26,841 nucleotides of DNA from Bacteroidota bacterium. Lineage in GTDB: Bacteria; Bacteroidota; Bacteroidia; Flavobacteriales_D; Crocinitomicaceae. The translations under genes and the position numbers were made by a program. Below the pieces are notes generated by a model, which saw only the letters and a program-made list of their open reading frames with translations, was not told where the DNA came from and ran no database searches. The first letter of the stretch is position 1. The number at the start of each line of letters is the position of its first letter. Location: contig JAHKAT010000090.1 of assembly GCA_018825925.1 (NCBI GenBank), forward strand, positions 1 to 26,841, given 5' to 3'. Below, in pieces: positions 7,919 to 16,687 of the stretch.

Positions 7919-7945
7919 TTTGTCGAAAATATTAACGTAAATTTG
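7919..7945 (+). promoter_or_regulatory. Probable promoter of the acyl-CoA dehydrogenase gene
   Basis: TAAATTTG at 7938-7945 matches TAnnTTTG exactly. The nearest upstream TTTG is at 7919-7922, with a spacer of 15, slightly shorter than the usual 17-23. Transcription would start near 7952, 26 bases before the ATG at 7978. Confidence 0.45.
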
Positions 7946-7977
7946 CAACTTAATTGTGAATAAAACCATAGCTAGAA

Positions 7978-9120
7978 ATGAATTTTGAATTGACAGAAGA
8001 GCACAAAGCTGTACGCGATGCGGCGCGTGATTTTGCACAGAATGTATTGAAAAAAGAGGTGATTGAAAGAGATCGAGACCAACGTTTTCCAACAGAAGAG
8101 ATTAAACAATTGGCCGAATTAGGCTTCATGGGAATGATGGTAGATCCAAAATACGGCGGTAGCGGTATGGATACCTTATCTTATGTATTGGCGATGGAAG
8201 AAATTTCTAAAGTTGATGCATCCACATCGGTTTGTATGTCAGTGAACAATTCATTGGTGTGCTGGGGATTGGAAAAATATGGTTCGGAAGAACAAAAAAT
8301 GAAATACTTGGTTGATCTTGCTTCAGGTAAGAAAATTGGAGCCTTTTGTTTGTCTGAGCCTGAAGCTGGTTCTGATGCTACTTCGCAGCAAACAACAGCG
8401 ATAGACAAAGGTGATCATTACTTGTTGAACGGTACGAAAAACTGGATTACCAATGGTTCAACGGCTTCTACCTATTTAGTAATCGCTCAAACGGACGTTG
8501 AAAAAGGTCACAAAGGAATCAATGCTTTTATCATTGAACGAGGCATGGAAGGTTTTATCGTTGGTGCGAAAGAAGATAAATTAGGTATTCGCGGAAGTGA
8601 TACGCATACTTTGATGTTTAACGACGTAAAAGTTCCTAAAGAAAATAGAATAGGGGAGGATGGATTTGGTTTCACCTTCGCAATGAAAGTTCTTTCTGGT
8701 GGACGTATCGGTATTGCTGCTCAAGCTTTGGGTATCGCCGGTGGTGGTTTTGAATTGGCTTTGGCTTATTCAAAAGTGAGAAAAGCTTTTGGAAAAGAGA
8801 TTTACAAACATCAAGCAATCGCTTTCAAATTGGCTGATATGGCAACGGAAATCGAAGCGGCTAAATTATTGGTTTATCGTTCGGCTATTGACAAAGATAT
8901 GGGACGCAATTACGACCAAAGTTCTGCAATGGCAAAATTGTATGCTTCTAAAGTGGCGATGGAACAAACGGTTGAAGCGGTTCAGATTCACGGTGGATAC
9001 GGTTTCGTTAAAGAATACCACGTAGAACGTTTGATGCGTGATGCAAAGATTACCCAGATTTACGAAGGAACTTCTGAAGTTCAAAAAATCGTTATTTCTA
9101 GAAATATTTTGAGGGATTAA
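7978..9120 (+). CDS. Acyl-CoA dehydrogenase, short-chain (butyryl-CoA) type
   Basis: This 380-residue flavoenzyme introduces the C2-C3 double bond of acyl-CoA during fatty-acid or branched-chain amino-acid breakdown and passes electrons to electron-transfer flavoprotein. It has the standard three domains: an N-terminal helical domain, the FAD-binding segment FCLSEPEAGSDA and the WITNGS loop of the middle domain, and a C-terminal helical domain with the QIHGGYGF motif. The catalytic base is Glu363 in IYEGTSEV, the position used in short-chain enzymes. Length is typical. The gene is a single-cistron unit between a promoter candidate at 7919-7945 and a strong terminator at 9137-9169. Exact chain-length preference cannot be read from the sequence. 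Confidence 0.93.
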   Translation: MNFELTEEHKAVRDAARDFAQNVLKKEVIERDRDQRFPTEEIKQLAELGFMGMMVDPKYGGSGMDTLSYVLAMEEISKVDASTSVCMSVNNSLVCWGLEKYGSEEQKMKYLVDLASGKKIGAFCLSEPEAGSDATSQQTTAIDKGDHYLLNGTKNWITNGSTASTYLVIAQTDVEKGHKGINAFIIERGMEGFIVGAKEDKLGIRGSDTHTLMFNDVKVPKENRIGEDGFGFTFAMKVLSGGRIGIAAQALGIAGGGFELALAYSKVRKAFGKEIYKHQAIAFKLADMATEIEAAKLLVYRSAIDKDMGRNYDQSSAMAKLYASKVAMEQTVEAVQIHGGYGFVKEYHVERLMRDAKITQIYEGTSEVQKIVISRNILRD

Positions 9121-9136
9121 TCTCAAAGAAAACAAT

Positions 9137-9169
9137 AAAAAAAACCTCAACAGCAGTTGGGGTTTTTTT
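9137..9169. terminator. Bidirectional Rho-independent terminator between the acyl-CoA dehydrogenase gene and murF
   Basis: An A run plus CCTCAAC (9145-9151) pairs with GTTGGGG (9156-9162) and a T run to 9169, with one T-G wobble, around a four-base loop AGCA. The symmetric A and T runs allow termination in both directions, serving the two genes that converge here. Confidence 0.88.
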
Positions 9170-9197
9170 ATGCTTTTAAAAGTTAGCTTTTATGAAC

Positions 9198-10481
9198 TCA
9201 TAGCAATTCAATCACTTTCTCGAGTGCTATTCCTCGCGAACCTTTTAATAGAACCAAGTGCTCTGAAATTTCATTCTTCTGTAAATAATCTTTTAAATCT
9301 TCAGTCGTCAAAAATGAACTTGATTCATTGTTTACTAATCTTTTAAATACGGGGCCTACGAAAAAGGTTTTAATGTCGTTTTCAGCGGTGTAATCTATTA
9401 TTTTTTGATGCTCCGCTTGTTCCACCTCACCAAGTTCACGCATATCCCCTAGAATGGCCAATTTTGCTGCGTTTTGAATTTGAACGAAACTGGATAAGGC
9501 AGAATACATACTGGAAGGATTAGCATTGTAGCAGTCAACAATTAAGGTGTTTTTTAGTGTTTTCTGCACCTGTGAACGTTGATTGTTTGATTCGTATTCG
9601 CAAACCGCTTCGTTGATTAAATCTTCGTGGACTTTAAAATAATGACCTATACAAATGGCTGCTAAAAAATTAAAGAAATTATACTCGCCTATCATTTTCG
9701 TTTCTAAAATAGGAGACTGGTAGTTCTTTTTAGACCAAGATAATTCAACATAAGGGGTTAAACGGTGTAGTTTTCCATTAATTAAATTACCGTGTTCCGT
9801 ACCATATGAAAAAAGAGTCGTATTACTTGGAGAGTTGGATGTCAATATTGCGTCTTCTGCATTTTGAAATACCACGCCCTTGTTTTGTTGAACGGATGTA
9901 TACAGTTCGAGCTTTGTCTTCAATACTCCTTCAAAACTCAAAAAGCCCTCCAAATGCGCTTTACCAATATTGGTGATAATTCCATGCGTCGGTTCGGCAA
10001 TTAGAGATAGTTCCTCGATGTCTTTGAATTTGTTAGCCCCCATTTCAATAATGGCTAGTTCATGGTTATGATCAAGTCCAAGCAAGGTTAATGGAACCCC
10101 TATGTGGTTGTTTAAATTCCCTTGAGTGGCCAAAATATTGTATTTCTTGGAGAGAACAGCAGCCATTAACTCCTTCGTACTGGTTTTACCGTTGCTGCCA
10201 GTAATACCAATTATGGGAATGTTAAACTGTTTTCTATGATAATTTCCGAGTTGTTGAAGTGATTGTAGGCAGTCGTCTACATGAATTAAACGAGGGTCGG
10301 ATTGATCGCTTATTTCGTCAACCATCGCAAATTTTGCTCCTTTTTCAAGCGCCTGTAAAGCAAACTCATTGCCATTAAAATTAGCACCTTTTAAGGCGAT
10401 AAAAAGAGAATTCGGCTGAATATTTCTTGTGTCCGTACAAACACCGCTCGACAATTTAAATTTTTCGTAAATCTGCTTCAT
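9198..10481 (-). CDS. murF: UDP-N-acetylmuramoyl-tripeptide--D-alanyl-D-alanine ligase
   Basis: MurF adds D-Ala-D-Ala to the UDP-MurNAc-tripeptide, the last cytoplasmic step of peptidoglycan precursor synthesis. The 427-residue product has the N-terminal CTDTRNIQPNSLFIALKG segment (residues 15-32), the ATP-binding loop GSNGKTST at 95-102, NLNNHIGVPLTLL downstream of it, and the late CYNANPSS motif typical of MurF. It is somewhat shorter than the E. coli protein (about 450). It follows gldJ on the same strand with a terminator in the 55-base gap. It therefore needs its own promoter or read-through; a TATATTTA near-match lies upstream of the terminator hairpin. The gene order murF-gldJ is known from Flavobacterium. 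Confidence 0.94.
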   Translation of the reverse strand: MKQIYEKFKLSSGVCTDTRNIQPNSLFIALKGANFNGNEFALQALEKGAKFAMVDEISDQSDPRLIHVDDCLQSLQQLGNYHRKQFNIPIIGITGSNGKTSTKELMAAVLSKKYNILATQGNLNNHIGVPLTLLGLDHNHELAIIEMGANKFKDIEELSLIAEPTHGIITNIGKAHLEGFLSFEGVLKTKLELYTSVQQNKGVVFQNAEDAILTSNSPSNTTLFSYGTEHGNLINGKLHRLTPYVELSWSKKNYQSPILETKMIGEYNFFNFLAAICIGHYFKVHEDLINEAVCEYESNNQRSQVQKTLKNTLIVDCYNANPSSMYSALSSFVQIQNAAKLAILGDMRELGEVEQAEHQKIIDYTAENDIKTFFVGPVFKRLVNNESSSFLTTEDLKDYLQKNEISEHLVLLKGSRGIALEKVIELL

Positions 10482-10490
10482 TTCTAATCA

Positions 10491-10517
10491 AAAAAAAACC
10501 CCGACGAATCGGGGTTT
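10491..10517 (-). terminator. Rho-independent terminator of gldJ
   Basis: On the minus strand CCCCGA (10514-10509) and TCGGGG (10504-10499) form a perfect GC-rich stem around a TTCG tetraloop. The stem is followed by an uninterrupted T run that reaches 10490. The element lies between the gldJ stop codon and the murF start. Confidence 0.88.
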
Positions 10518-10536
10518 AAATATATTTAAAAAAAGT

Positions 10537-12567
10537 TTATCTTCTTTTCTTTTTCTCATTGTTCAATCCAACTGGTGAACCAATTCTATCCATTGCACAG
10601 CGGAAACCAATAGTACTCATTGAACGATCTTCATCTAAGAAACGACGTTGACCTCCAACTAACCAGTATGCTCTATCTTTCCAAGAACCACCTTTGTATA
10701 CTCTTGATTTATCAGAAATCAAGGTAGAAGGCCATGAAGCTCTATTGTTGTTTGCTTTCATTGCACTACCATCTAAACCGTACTCTTCATACTCCGTTTG
10801 GTACATTACGAAGTTAGGGTTTTGAATTGCATCGTTAATGTTATTACGAGTCTTTTCATTGTCGTAATATATAGAACTTTCTAAGTCACCATCAAGGTAA
10901 TCGTTATAGTCATCTTTACGATAATTCAAACGTCCGATGTTTTCTTCCTCCGTTACATTTCGGTATTTTAATTTACCAGGCGTTTCAATAATGAAAGCAG
11001 TAAACCCTTCACGTAACATAGAGATGATTTCGAAAGCATACTCTTCGCCGTCTGGACCTTGACGTAATTCGTCAGCAAAAATTCCATCGAACAACTGATC
11101 TTGAATTATTGCAGATGCTTCAGTATCGTATTTGTCATTTTTGTAAGCGATAGCTTTGTCGATAACTTCATTGATTTTTCTCATTAAAGAGATTTCAATA
11201 GAATCTTTTACATTACCGTGTGACGTATAGAATGGGTCTGGAGCATATCCTTTTTTCACTGGATTACGAGACATAACTTGTTTCGCTAAACCTTGTGCAA
11301 TAATTGTGTCATTAGGATCGTGTTCTTTCGCTGAAATTCTTTGGAATCTGATACGTTCAAATTCATTCAAATATTCTTTCATACCGTGAACGTCGTATGA
11401 TACTTGAGCATTTTTCAAATCGATAACACCTTCGTTGTTCAGTAATTTTGTTTTGAAAACATTTCCACGGAATGGACGGAATTCATCAAAATCTTCAGAT
11501 GATAAAGGACGGTAAACATCCATTACCCATTCTGATACATTTCCAGCCATATTGTATAAACCGTAATCGTTTGGCCAATAAGACTCAACTGGTGCCGTAA
11601 CATCAGCTCCATCATTCAAGGCTCCTGCAACACCCATGTAATCTCCACGACCACGAACGAAGTTTGCACGAATAGCACCACGTACTTCTGGATCTTCTTG
11701 ACGAACGAAGTGACCATCCCAAGGATAAACACGACGATCAGTAATCAATTCAGAACCTTCAATTAAGTTTCCAATCAGACCGTAGTAGGCAAACTCCCAC
11801 TCAGCCTCTGTAGGTAGACGGTAGCGCGGCAAAAGCACACCATCTTCCATGCGCACCAAACGTTTACCTAATCTTTTACCATCTCTGTTTGATGGGTCTA
11901 AGTCAGTTACATTCTTTTTGATTGCCTCTTCATACTGTCCTGCATAATAGGCTTCAGTATTAAAAGTAGCCTCGTCTCTTTGTTCAGCATTGTAATCTAA
12001 AATACCCTCGCGGATTAAGATATACTCATTCACACGGTCTGTTCTCCATTTACAGTAATCCGAAGCTTGTAACCAAGTTACACCAACAACTGGATAATCT
12101 CTATAGGCTGGGTGACGCAAGTAATACTCAACAAATTTTTCTTGAAAACCAAGAGGTGATCTCCAACAGTTGGTATCTGGCAATGCATTTTTAAATACCA
12201 TCGGATACGTGTCGCCATAAGCTCTCTGAATCCAATACAAGTATTCTAACCAGTGAAAATTAGTTACTTCCGTTTGGTCCATATAAAAAGACGAAACAGT
12301 AACTCGCGCTGCTCTGTTATTCCAATCGAACATTACGTCATTTTCAGACTGTCCCATTGTAAATGTACCACCTTCAACTAAAACCAATCCTGGCCCAGTT
12401 TCTTGGTCAATAAATGGCACCTTCTGGAATCCACCATTGTTCGGATTGTTATAATCCCAACCGGTTGTATTCGAGGTCTCTCTTGAACAAGAGGTAATCA
12501 AAGCTGCACCTATAATTGCAGTGAATAAAAAATGGGTAAATTTCATTCGTTTCTTGTTTTTGGTCAT
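10537..12567 (-). CDS. gldJ: Gliding motility / T9SS lipoprotein GldJ
   Basis: GldJ is an outer-membrane lipoprotein required for gliding and for stability of the T9SS ring component GldK. The product has a lipoprotein signal ending ALITSC (Cys27 with this start). A formylglycine-generating-enzyme/SUMF1-like domain follows, with LVEGGTFTMG, YMDQTEVTN, PVVGVTWLQASDYCKWR, YRLPTEAEWEFAYYG, MAGNVSEW (340-347), GGSW (ending at 629) and TIGFRCAMD. The frame is open to an ATG at 12585, but the promoter at 12590-12621 puts the transcript start near 12583. Translation from 12567 or 12546 is therefore more likely; the former gives 676 residues and a basic n-region. The segment between SEW and GGSW is about 282 residues, giving a protein about 115 longer than the F. 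johnsoniae GldJ I recall. It is divergent from porU. Confidence 0.93.
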   Translation of the reverse strand: MTKNKKRMKFTHFLFTAIIGAALITSCSRETSNTTGWDYNNPNNGGFQKVPFIDQETGPGLVLVEGGTFTMGQSENDVMFDWNNRAARVTVSSFYMDQTEVTNFHWLEYLYWIQRAYGDTYPMVFKNALPDTNCWRSPLGFQEKFVEYYLRHPAYRDYPVVGVTWLQASDYCKWRTDRVNEYILIREGILDYNAEQRDEATFNTEAYYAGQYEEAIKKNVTDLDPSNRDGKRLGKRLVRMEDGVLLPRYRLPTEAEWEFAYYGLIGNLIEGSELITDRRVYPWDGHFVRQEDPEVRGAIRANFVRGRGDYMGVAGALNDGADVTAPVESYWPNDYGLYNMAGNVSEWVMDVYRPLSSEDFDEFRPFRGNVFKTKLLNNEGVIDLKNAQVSYDVHGMKEYLNEFERIRFQRISAKEHDPNDTIIAQGLAKQVMSRNPVKKGYAPDPFYTSHGNVKDSIEISLMRKINEVIDKAIAYKNDKYDTEASAIIQDQLFDGIFADELRQGPDGEEYAFEIISMLREGFTAFIIETPGKLKYRNVTEEENIGRLNYRKDDYNDYLDGDLESSIYYDNEKTRNNINDAIQNPNFVMYQTEYEEYGLDGSAMKANNNRASWPSTLISDKSRVYKGGSWKDRAYWLVGGQRRFLDEDRSMSTIGFRCAMDRIGSPVGLNNEKKKRR

Positions 12568-12589
12568 AATGATTGAAACTTTCAACCTA

Positions 12590-12621
12590 CAAATTTAATC
12601 TTTTCATGATACATTCGACAA
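12590..12621 (-). promoter_or_regulatory. Bacteroidetes-type promoter of gldJ
   Basis: On the minus strand TTG (12621-12619) is followed after 21 bases by TAAATTTG (12597-12590), a full match to the -33/-7 consensus. The predicted start site near 12583 lies inside the longest gldJ frame and so excludes its first ATG at 12585 as the main start. Confidence 0.7.
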
Positions 12622-12711
12622 AGTGCTTGATTTTTTTACTCAAATAAAAATTTAACACACTCAAACGAGTCACTATTATTAAAGGTTGTAAGTGCTATTA
12701 CGTTCATATAA

Positions 12712-12741
12712 TTGTATTCGTTACAAAAAGTTACAACTTTG
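12712..12741 (+). promoter_or_regulatory. Candidate promoter of porU overlapped by dyad repeats
   Basis: TTG at 12712-12714 is followed after 19 bases by CAACTTTG (12734-12741), one mismatch from TAnnTTTG. The predicted start near 12748 leaves about 31 bases before the ATG at 12779. The -7 element lies inside an inverted repeat TTACAAA-N10-TTTGTAA (12721-12744). Confidence 0.42.
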
Positions 12742-12778
12742 TAAAAATATTTTTATTGATTGTACGTTACGTCTGTGT

Positions 12779-15700
12779 ATGAATTGGATTTCTCGGTTAT
12801 TTACTTTTTCTTTTTTTGCAACATTTGTGCTGTTATTCAGCAGTATTGAATTTGGTTATGGTCAAACGGATTGGTCCATAAAAGTAAATTGGAATGCTCC
12901 TTTATTAGCGAAAAAGAAAGGGGTTGATGTTGTGGTGCCTAATGTAGATTTTGGTGGTTTTCAAAATAATAAATTGATGGTGCAGTTTGTTAAGGATTTG
13001 GAAGGGAAAAGTCGTGAAACTTTAAGCTTGAAAAGTTTTAACTCTGAGCCAGCTAGCGCTTTAGATCTGAAATACTTGAAAGAGGAGAATCTCGTTGTGC
13101 CGGATAAGCCGGAGTTCGATTTGTCTGTAAAAAATGCCTCGGGAAAACCGAAAGCAATAGCTGTTTTTTTTCCATACTTTAAAGAGAATGGTCAGATTAA
13201 AAGAATAACCCAATTGGATTTGGAATTAACTAAATCCGCCACTAAGTCAGAGATTTATGCCAAGAGTTTTGCGGCTAACTCTATTTTACAAACGGGTAAG
13301 TTTTATCGCATAGCGGTTACTTCTGACGGGATATACAAATTGGACAAGAAGTTTTTAGAGGATTGTGGTTTTTCTACTTCAAATTTAAACTCGAATAGTA
13401 TTCATGTATTCGGTAATGCTCAGGGTATGCTTTCTGAAAATAATTTTGATTATCGCCCAGACGACCTTGTGAATAACGCTCTATTTGTGGTAGATGGCGG
13501 TGACGGAATTTTTAATGGAAACGATTATGTTTTGTTCTATGCACACGGTCCAAATAGGTGGCAAGCGAATGGTACCAGCGACTTTTCACGATTAACAAAT
13601 GTATATTCTGACGAGTCTTATTATTATGTGCACATCTCAGCTAATGTTGCCCCAAATAGAATTCAAGATTTACCAGTAGAAACGCTCACTCCCAATAAAA
13701 CAATTTCAACTTATAATTCTCGCTCTCACTATGAAGTTGATACGAAAAACTTAGTTTCTGGAGGAAAAAGGTGGTATGGAGATGTGTTTGATGTTCAATT
13801 GACAAGATCTTATTCTTTCGGTTTCCCGAATGCGCCAGTAGGAGCCAAAGCAACTTTGAAATATGGCTTTGCCTGTACTCGTGTTAGTGGAAATCGGTTG
13901 ATTATCAAAAATGGTGCGCAGGAGTGGATCAATACCGCAGCTTCTACATCGGATGATTTTATGCGTTTTGAAGGGACAACTAATCAAATATTGAATAGCA
14001 CCTCCGTAAATTTATCCGTCACTTTACAAAGAGCAAATGCTTCAGTAGTTGGGTATTTAGATTATCTGACTTTAGTAGTGGAGCAAAATCTAACCTTAGT
14101 TGACAATAGCCTTGCTTTTCGATCACTCAATAGCGTAAATATTGGAGCTGTATCTCGTTTTAACATGACTTCGGCAAATGCTTCGACCATTGTTTGGGAT
14201 ATCACCGACCGCAATAACGCTCAAAGAGTAACAACAAATTTTTCAGGAACAGAACATTCATTTGTCTTAAAAACCGATACGCTTCGGGAGTTCGTTGCAT
14301 TTATTGGTAGTAATTTTCCTGCGCCTGTTAGAAAAGGTGAGTTGTTGAACCAAAATTTACATGCTTTACCTCAAACGGATTTTGTGATTCTAACTCCCCC
14401 ACAGTTTATTGAACAAGCTAGTCGTTTAGCGAATTTGCACAGAAGTGAAGGTTTACTGGTTCATGTGGTAACGCCTCAAGAGGTTTATAATGAGTTTTCA
14501 TCAGGAATGCAAGATCCAGTTGCAATCCGTCAATTTATGCGGATGTTTTACACCAGAGGATTGCAAAATAACTCCCGTTTACCCAAGTATTTATTGATGT
14601 TTGGCGATGGGATTTATGATCCGAAGGGTCGCGTAAGTGCTGCTAATTATCTAATCACTTATCAAGTAGATAATTCGGAGTCATACATTGATGCACTTGT
14701 TTCGGACGACTTTTTTGGTTTTTTAGATGATAATGAGAGTTTTAGTTTGAGCGATCAATTGGATTTAGGGATTGGAAGGTTGTTGATTTCTAACACTACA
14801 ATAGCCAAGCAACAAGTTGATAAGATTGAACATTACATGAAAAACGGATCGGAATTATATTCAAATCCGGGAGATTGTGACTGTCCTATAGGCAGTACAA
14901 CGAATACTTTCGGTGATTGGCGCACCCGTTATGTGCAGATAGCGGATGACCAAGAAAACGGATATTTTATTACTCAAGATATTGAGCCACAAGTTGCCTT
15001 TGCTCAAGCGAGACAACCGGCTATGAATCCCGATAAAATTATATTGGATGCTTATCAACAAATTTCAAATGCTGGTGGACAAAGGTATCCAGATGCAGTG
15101 GATGCTATAAATGATCGTATTCGACGAGGGGCTTTAGTAATTAATTATGTGGGACATGGAGGAGAAGTAGGTGTAGCCGAAGAAAGGGTAATTACTGTTC
15201 CACAAATATTAGATTGGAAAAATAGTAATGCTTTGCCCTTGTTTGTCACTGCTACTTGCGAGTTCACGAAGTATGATGATCCTACCAGAGTTTCAGCGGG
15301 TGAATGGGCCTCATTAAACCCAAAAGGGGGAGCGATTGCATTAATGACCACGACTAGGTCTGTGTATTTTTCGGTGAATACAGAAACTGGAAAATCCTTT
15401 TTTAAAAATGTATTTAATCGCGATTCGGATTCATTATCGCCCTCTTTCGGTGAGATTATCATGAGTACAAAAAATGGAATTACAGGTTCGGGTGAAAACA
15501 AAAGAAGTTTTACCCTTATTGGAGATCCTGCCCTGCGTATTGCAATGCCGCGCTTGAATATGAAAATGGACAGCGTTTATAGAGAAGGTTCCATTGGAAA
15601 ATTAGACACCATTCGTGCGCTTGACAAAATAACAGTAGTTGGGCATATAGAAGATGTCAACGGAAATTTAATGAGTAATTTTCAAGGAGTTGCCAGTCCG

Positions 15701-16633
15701 ACTGTATTTGATAAACCCAAAACATTCTATACACTTGGTCAGGACGGAGATTCTCCCGTTTTGCCTTTTACGCTTCAAAAAAACGCGCTCTATAAAGGTA
15801 AAGCAACGGTTGAGAATGGTTATTTTAAAATGACTTTTATAGTTCCTAAGGATATCGACTATCAATTTGGAAAAGGTCGATTGAGTTTATATGGAAACAA
15901 TTCTTCAACCGACGCCTTTGGAGTGAACACAGAATTTATTGTCGGTGGTGTAAATCCAAATGGGATAGAGGATAAAGTTGGACCGGAAACGCAGCTGTTT
16001 ATGAACGATGAAAACTTTGTTGACGGTGGAATTACAGATGAAACCCCTTTGTTTATTGCTAAAATAAAGGATGAAAATGGAATCAACGCAGTCGGCAATG
16101 GAATTGGCCATGACATTACTCTTGTTTTGGATGACAAAACAGACGCGCCATATGTTTTAAATGAATATTATCAAGCGGGATTGGATAGCTATCAAGAAGG
16201 CCGTGTTGAGTTTAATATGCCTAAAATAAGTCCTGGAGATCATACATTAACTTTTAAAATTTGGGATGTAAACAACAATTCTTCGCAACATAGCATTCGT
16301 TTTACAGAGAAAGAAAAGGAAAAGCCTGAACTGGCGCATGTACTCAACTATCCAAACCCTTTCACCACGAAAACAGAGTTCTTTTTTGAGCACAACCAAG
16401 TAAACTCGTCATTAGAGACTCAGATTCAAATTTTCACCGTGTCGGGTAGATTAGTAAAAACAATAAATAAACTGGTCAATACCTCTGGGTTTCGTTCCGC
16501 TGGAATTCCTTGGGATGGTAAAGACGATTTTGGCGATCAACTGGCAAAAGGTGTTTATATTTATAGACTCTCCATTCGAAATATGGAAGGCGAAACGGCA
16601 GAACAAATAGAAAAATTGGTTATTTTAAAGTAA
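12779..16633 (+). CDS. porU: T9SS C-terminal signal peptidase/sortase PorU
   Basis: PorU is the cell-surface cysteine protease of the type IX system. It cleaves the C-terminal domain from exported cargo and can join cargo to anionic lipopolysaccharide. The 1,284-residue product has a signal peptide (about 1-28, ending FGYG-Q) and a long N-terminal region. A gingipain-like C25 peptidase domain follows, with His793 in YVGHGGEVG and Cys827 in TATCEF, the normal His-Cys spacing. The protein ends in its own type A sorting domain (1189-1284), with LNYPNPF, a GRLVK segment, PWDGKDDFGDQLAKGVYIYRL and EKLVILK. The open frame extends upstream to 12692, but those 29 residues are hydrophilic and precede the signal peptide. 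The ATG at 12779 also fits the promoter. porV follows after 54 bases. Confidence 0.95.
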   Translation: MNWISRLFTFSFFATFVLLFSSIEFGYGQTDWSIKVNWNAPLLAKKKGVDVVVPNVDFGGFQNNKLMVQFVKDLEGKSRETLSLKSFNSEPASALDLKYLKEENLVVPDKPEFDLSVKNASGKPKAIAVFFPYFKENGQIKRITQLDLELTKSATKSEIYAKSFAANSILQTGKFYRIAVTSDGIYKLDKKFLEDCGFSTSNLNSNSIHVFGNAQGMLSENNFDYRPDDLVNNALFVVDGGDGIFNGNDYVLFYAHGPNRWQANGTSDFSRLTNVYSDESYYYVHISANVAPNRIQDLPVETLTPNKTISTYNSRSHYEVDTKNLVSGGKRWYGDVFDVQLTRSYSFGFPNAPVGAKATLKYGFACTRVSGNRLIIKNGAQEWINTAASTSDDFMRFEGTTNQILNSTSVNLSVTLQRANASVVGYLDYLTLVVEQNLTLVDNSLAFRSLNSVNIGAVSRFNMTSANASTIVWDITDRNNAQRVTTNFSGTEHSFVLKTDTLREFVAFIGSNFPAPVRKGELLNQNLHALPQTDFVILTPPQFIEQASRLANLHRSEGLLVHVVTPQEVYNEFSSGMQDPVAIRQFMRMFYTRGLQNNSRLPKYLLMFGDGIYDPKGRVSAANYLITYQVDNSESYIDALVSDDFFGFLDDNESFSLSDQLDLGIGRLLISNTTIAKQQVDKIEHYMKNGSELYSNPGDCDCPIGSTTNTFGDWRTRYVQIADDQENGYFITQDIEPQVAFAQARQPAMNPDKIILDAYQQISNAGGQRYPDAVDAINDRIRRGALVINYVGHGGEVGVAEERVITVPQILDWKNSNALPLFVTATCEFTKYDDPTRVSAGEWASLNPKGGAIALMTTTRSVYFSVNTETGKSFFKNVFNRDSDSLSPSFGEIIMSTKNGITGSGENKRSFTLIGDPALRIAMPRLNMKMDSVYREGSIGKLDTIRALDKITVVGHIEDVNGNLMSNFQGVASPTVFDKPKTFYTLGQDGDSPVLPFTLQKNALYKGKATVENGYFKMTFIVPKDIDYQFGKGRLSLYGNNSSTDAFGVNTEFIVGGVNPNGIEDKVGPETQLFMNDENFVDGGITDETPLFIAKIKDENGINAVGNGIGHDITLVLDDKTDAPYVLNEYYQAGLDSYQEGRVEFNMPKISPGDHTLTFKIWDVNNNSSQHSIRFTEKEKEKPELAHVLNYPNPFTTKTEFFFEHNQVNSSLETQIQIFTVSGRLVKTINKLVNTSGFRSAGIPWDGKDDFGDQLAKGVYIYRLSIRNMEGETAEQIEKLVILK

Positions 16634-16661
16634 ATTATAAAATAAAAACTTGTCATTTACG

Positions 16662-16669
16662 TATATTTG
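16662..16669 (+). promoter_or_regulatory. -7 promoter element of porV
   Basis: TATATTTG is an exact TAnnTTTG match in the porU-porV gap. Transcription would begin near 16676, giving a leader of about 12 nt before the ATG at 16688 and excluding the upstream in-frame TTG at 16667. No well-spaced -33 TTG is present. Confidence 0.5.
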
Positions 16670-16687
16670 GCGACTCGAACAGAAAAC

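Noticed and set aside
7796..8092. Minus-strand open frame of 98 codons spanning the anmK and acyl-CoA dehydrogenase starts
   Set aside because: It overlaps two well-supported genes and the promoter between them, and has no recognisable features.
12743..12754. AAAAATATTTTT palindrome upstream of porU
   Set aside because: It is a pure A/T repeat in AT-rich DNA, expected by chance, and gives no specific evidence of a site.
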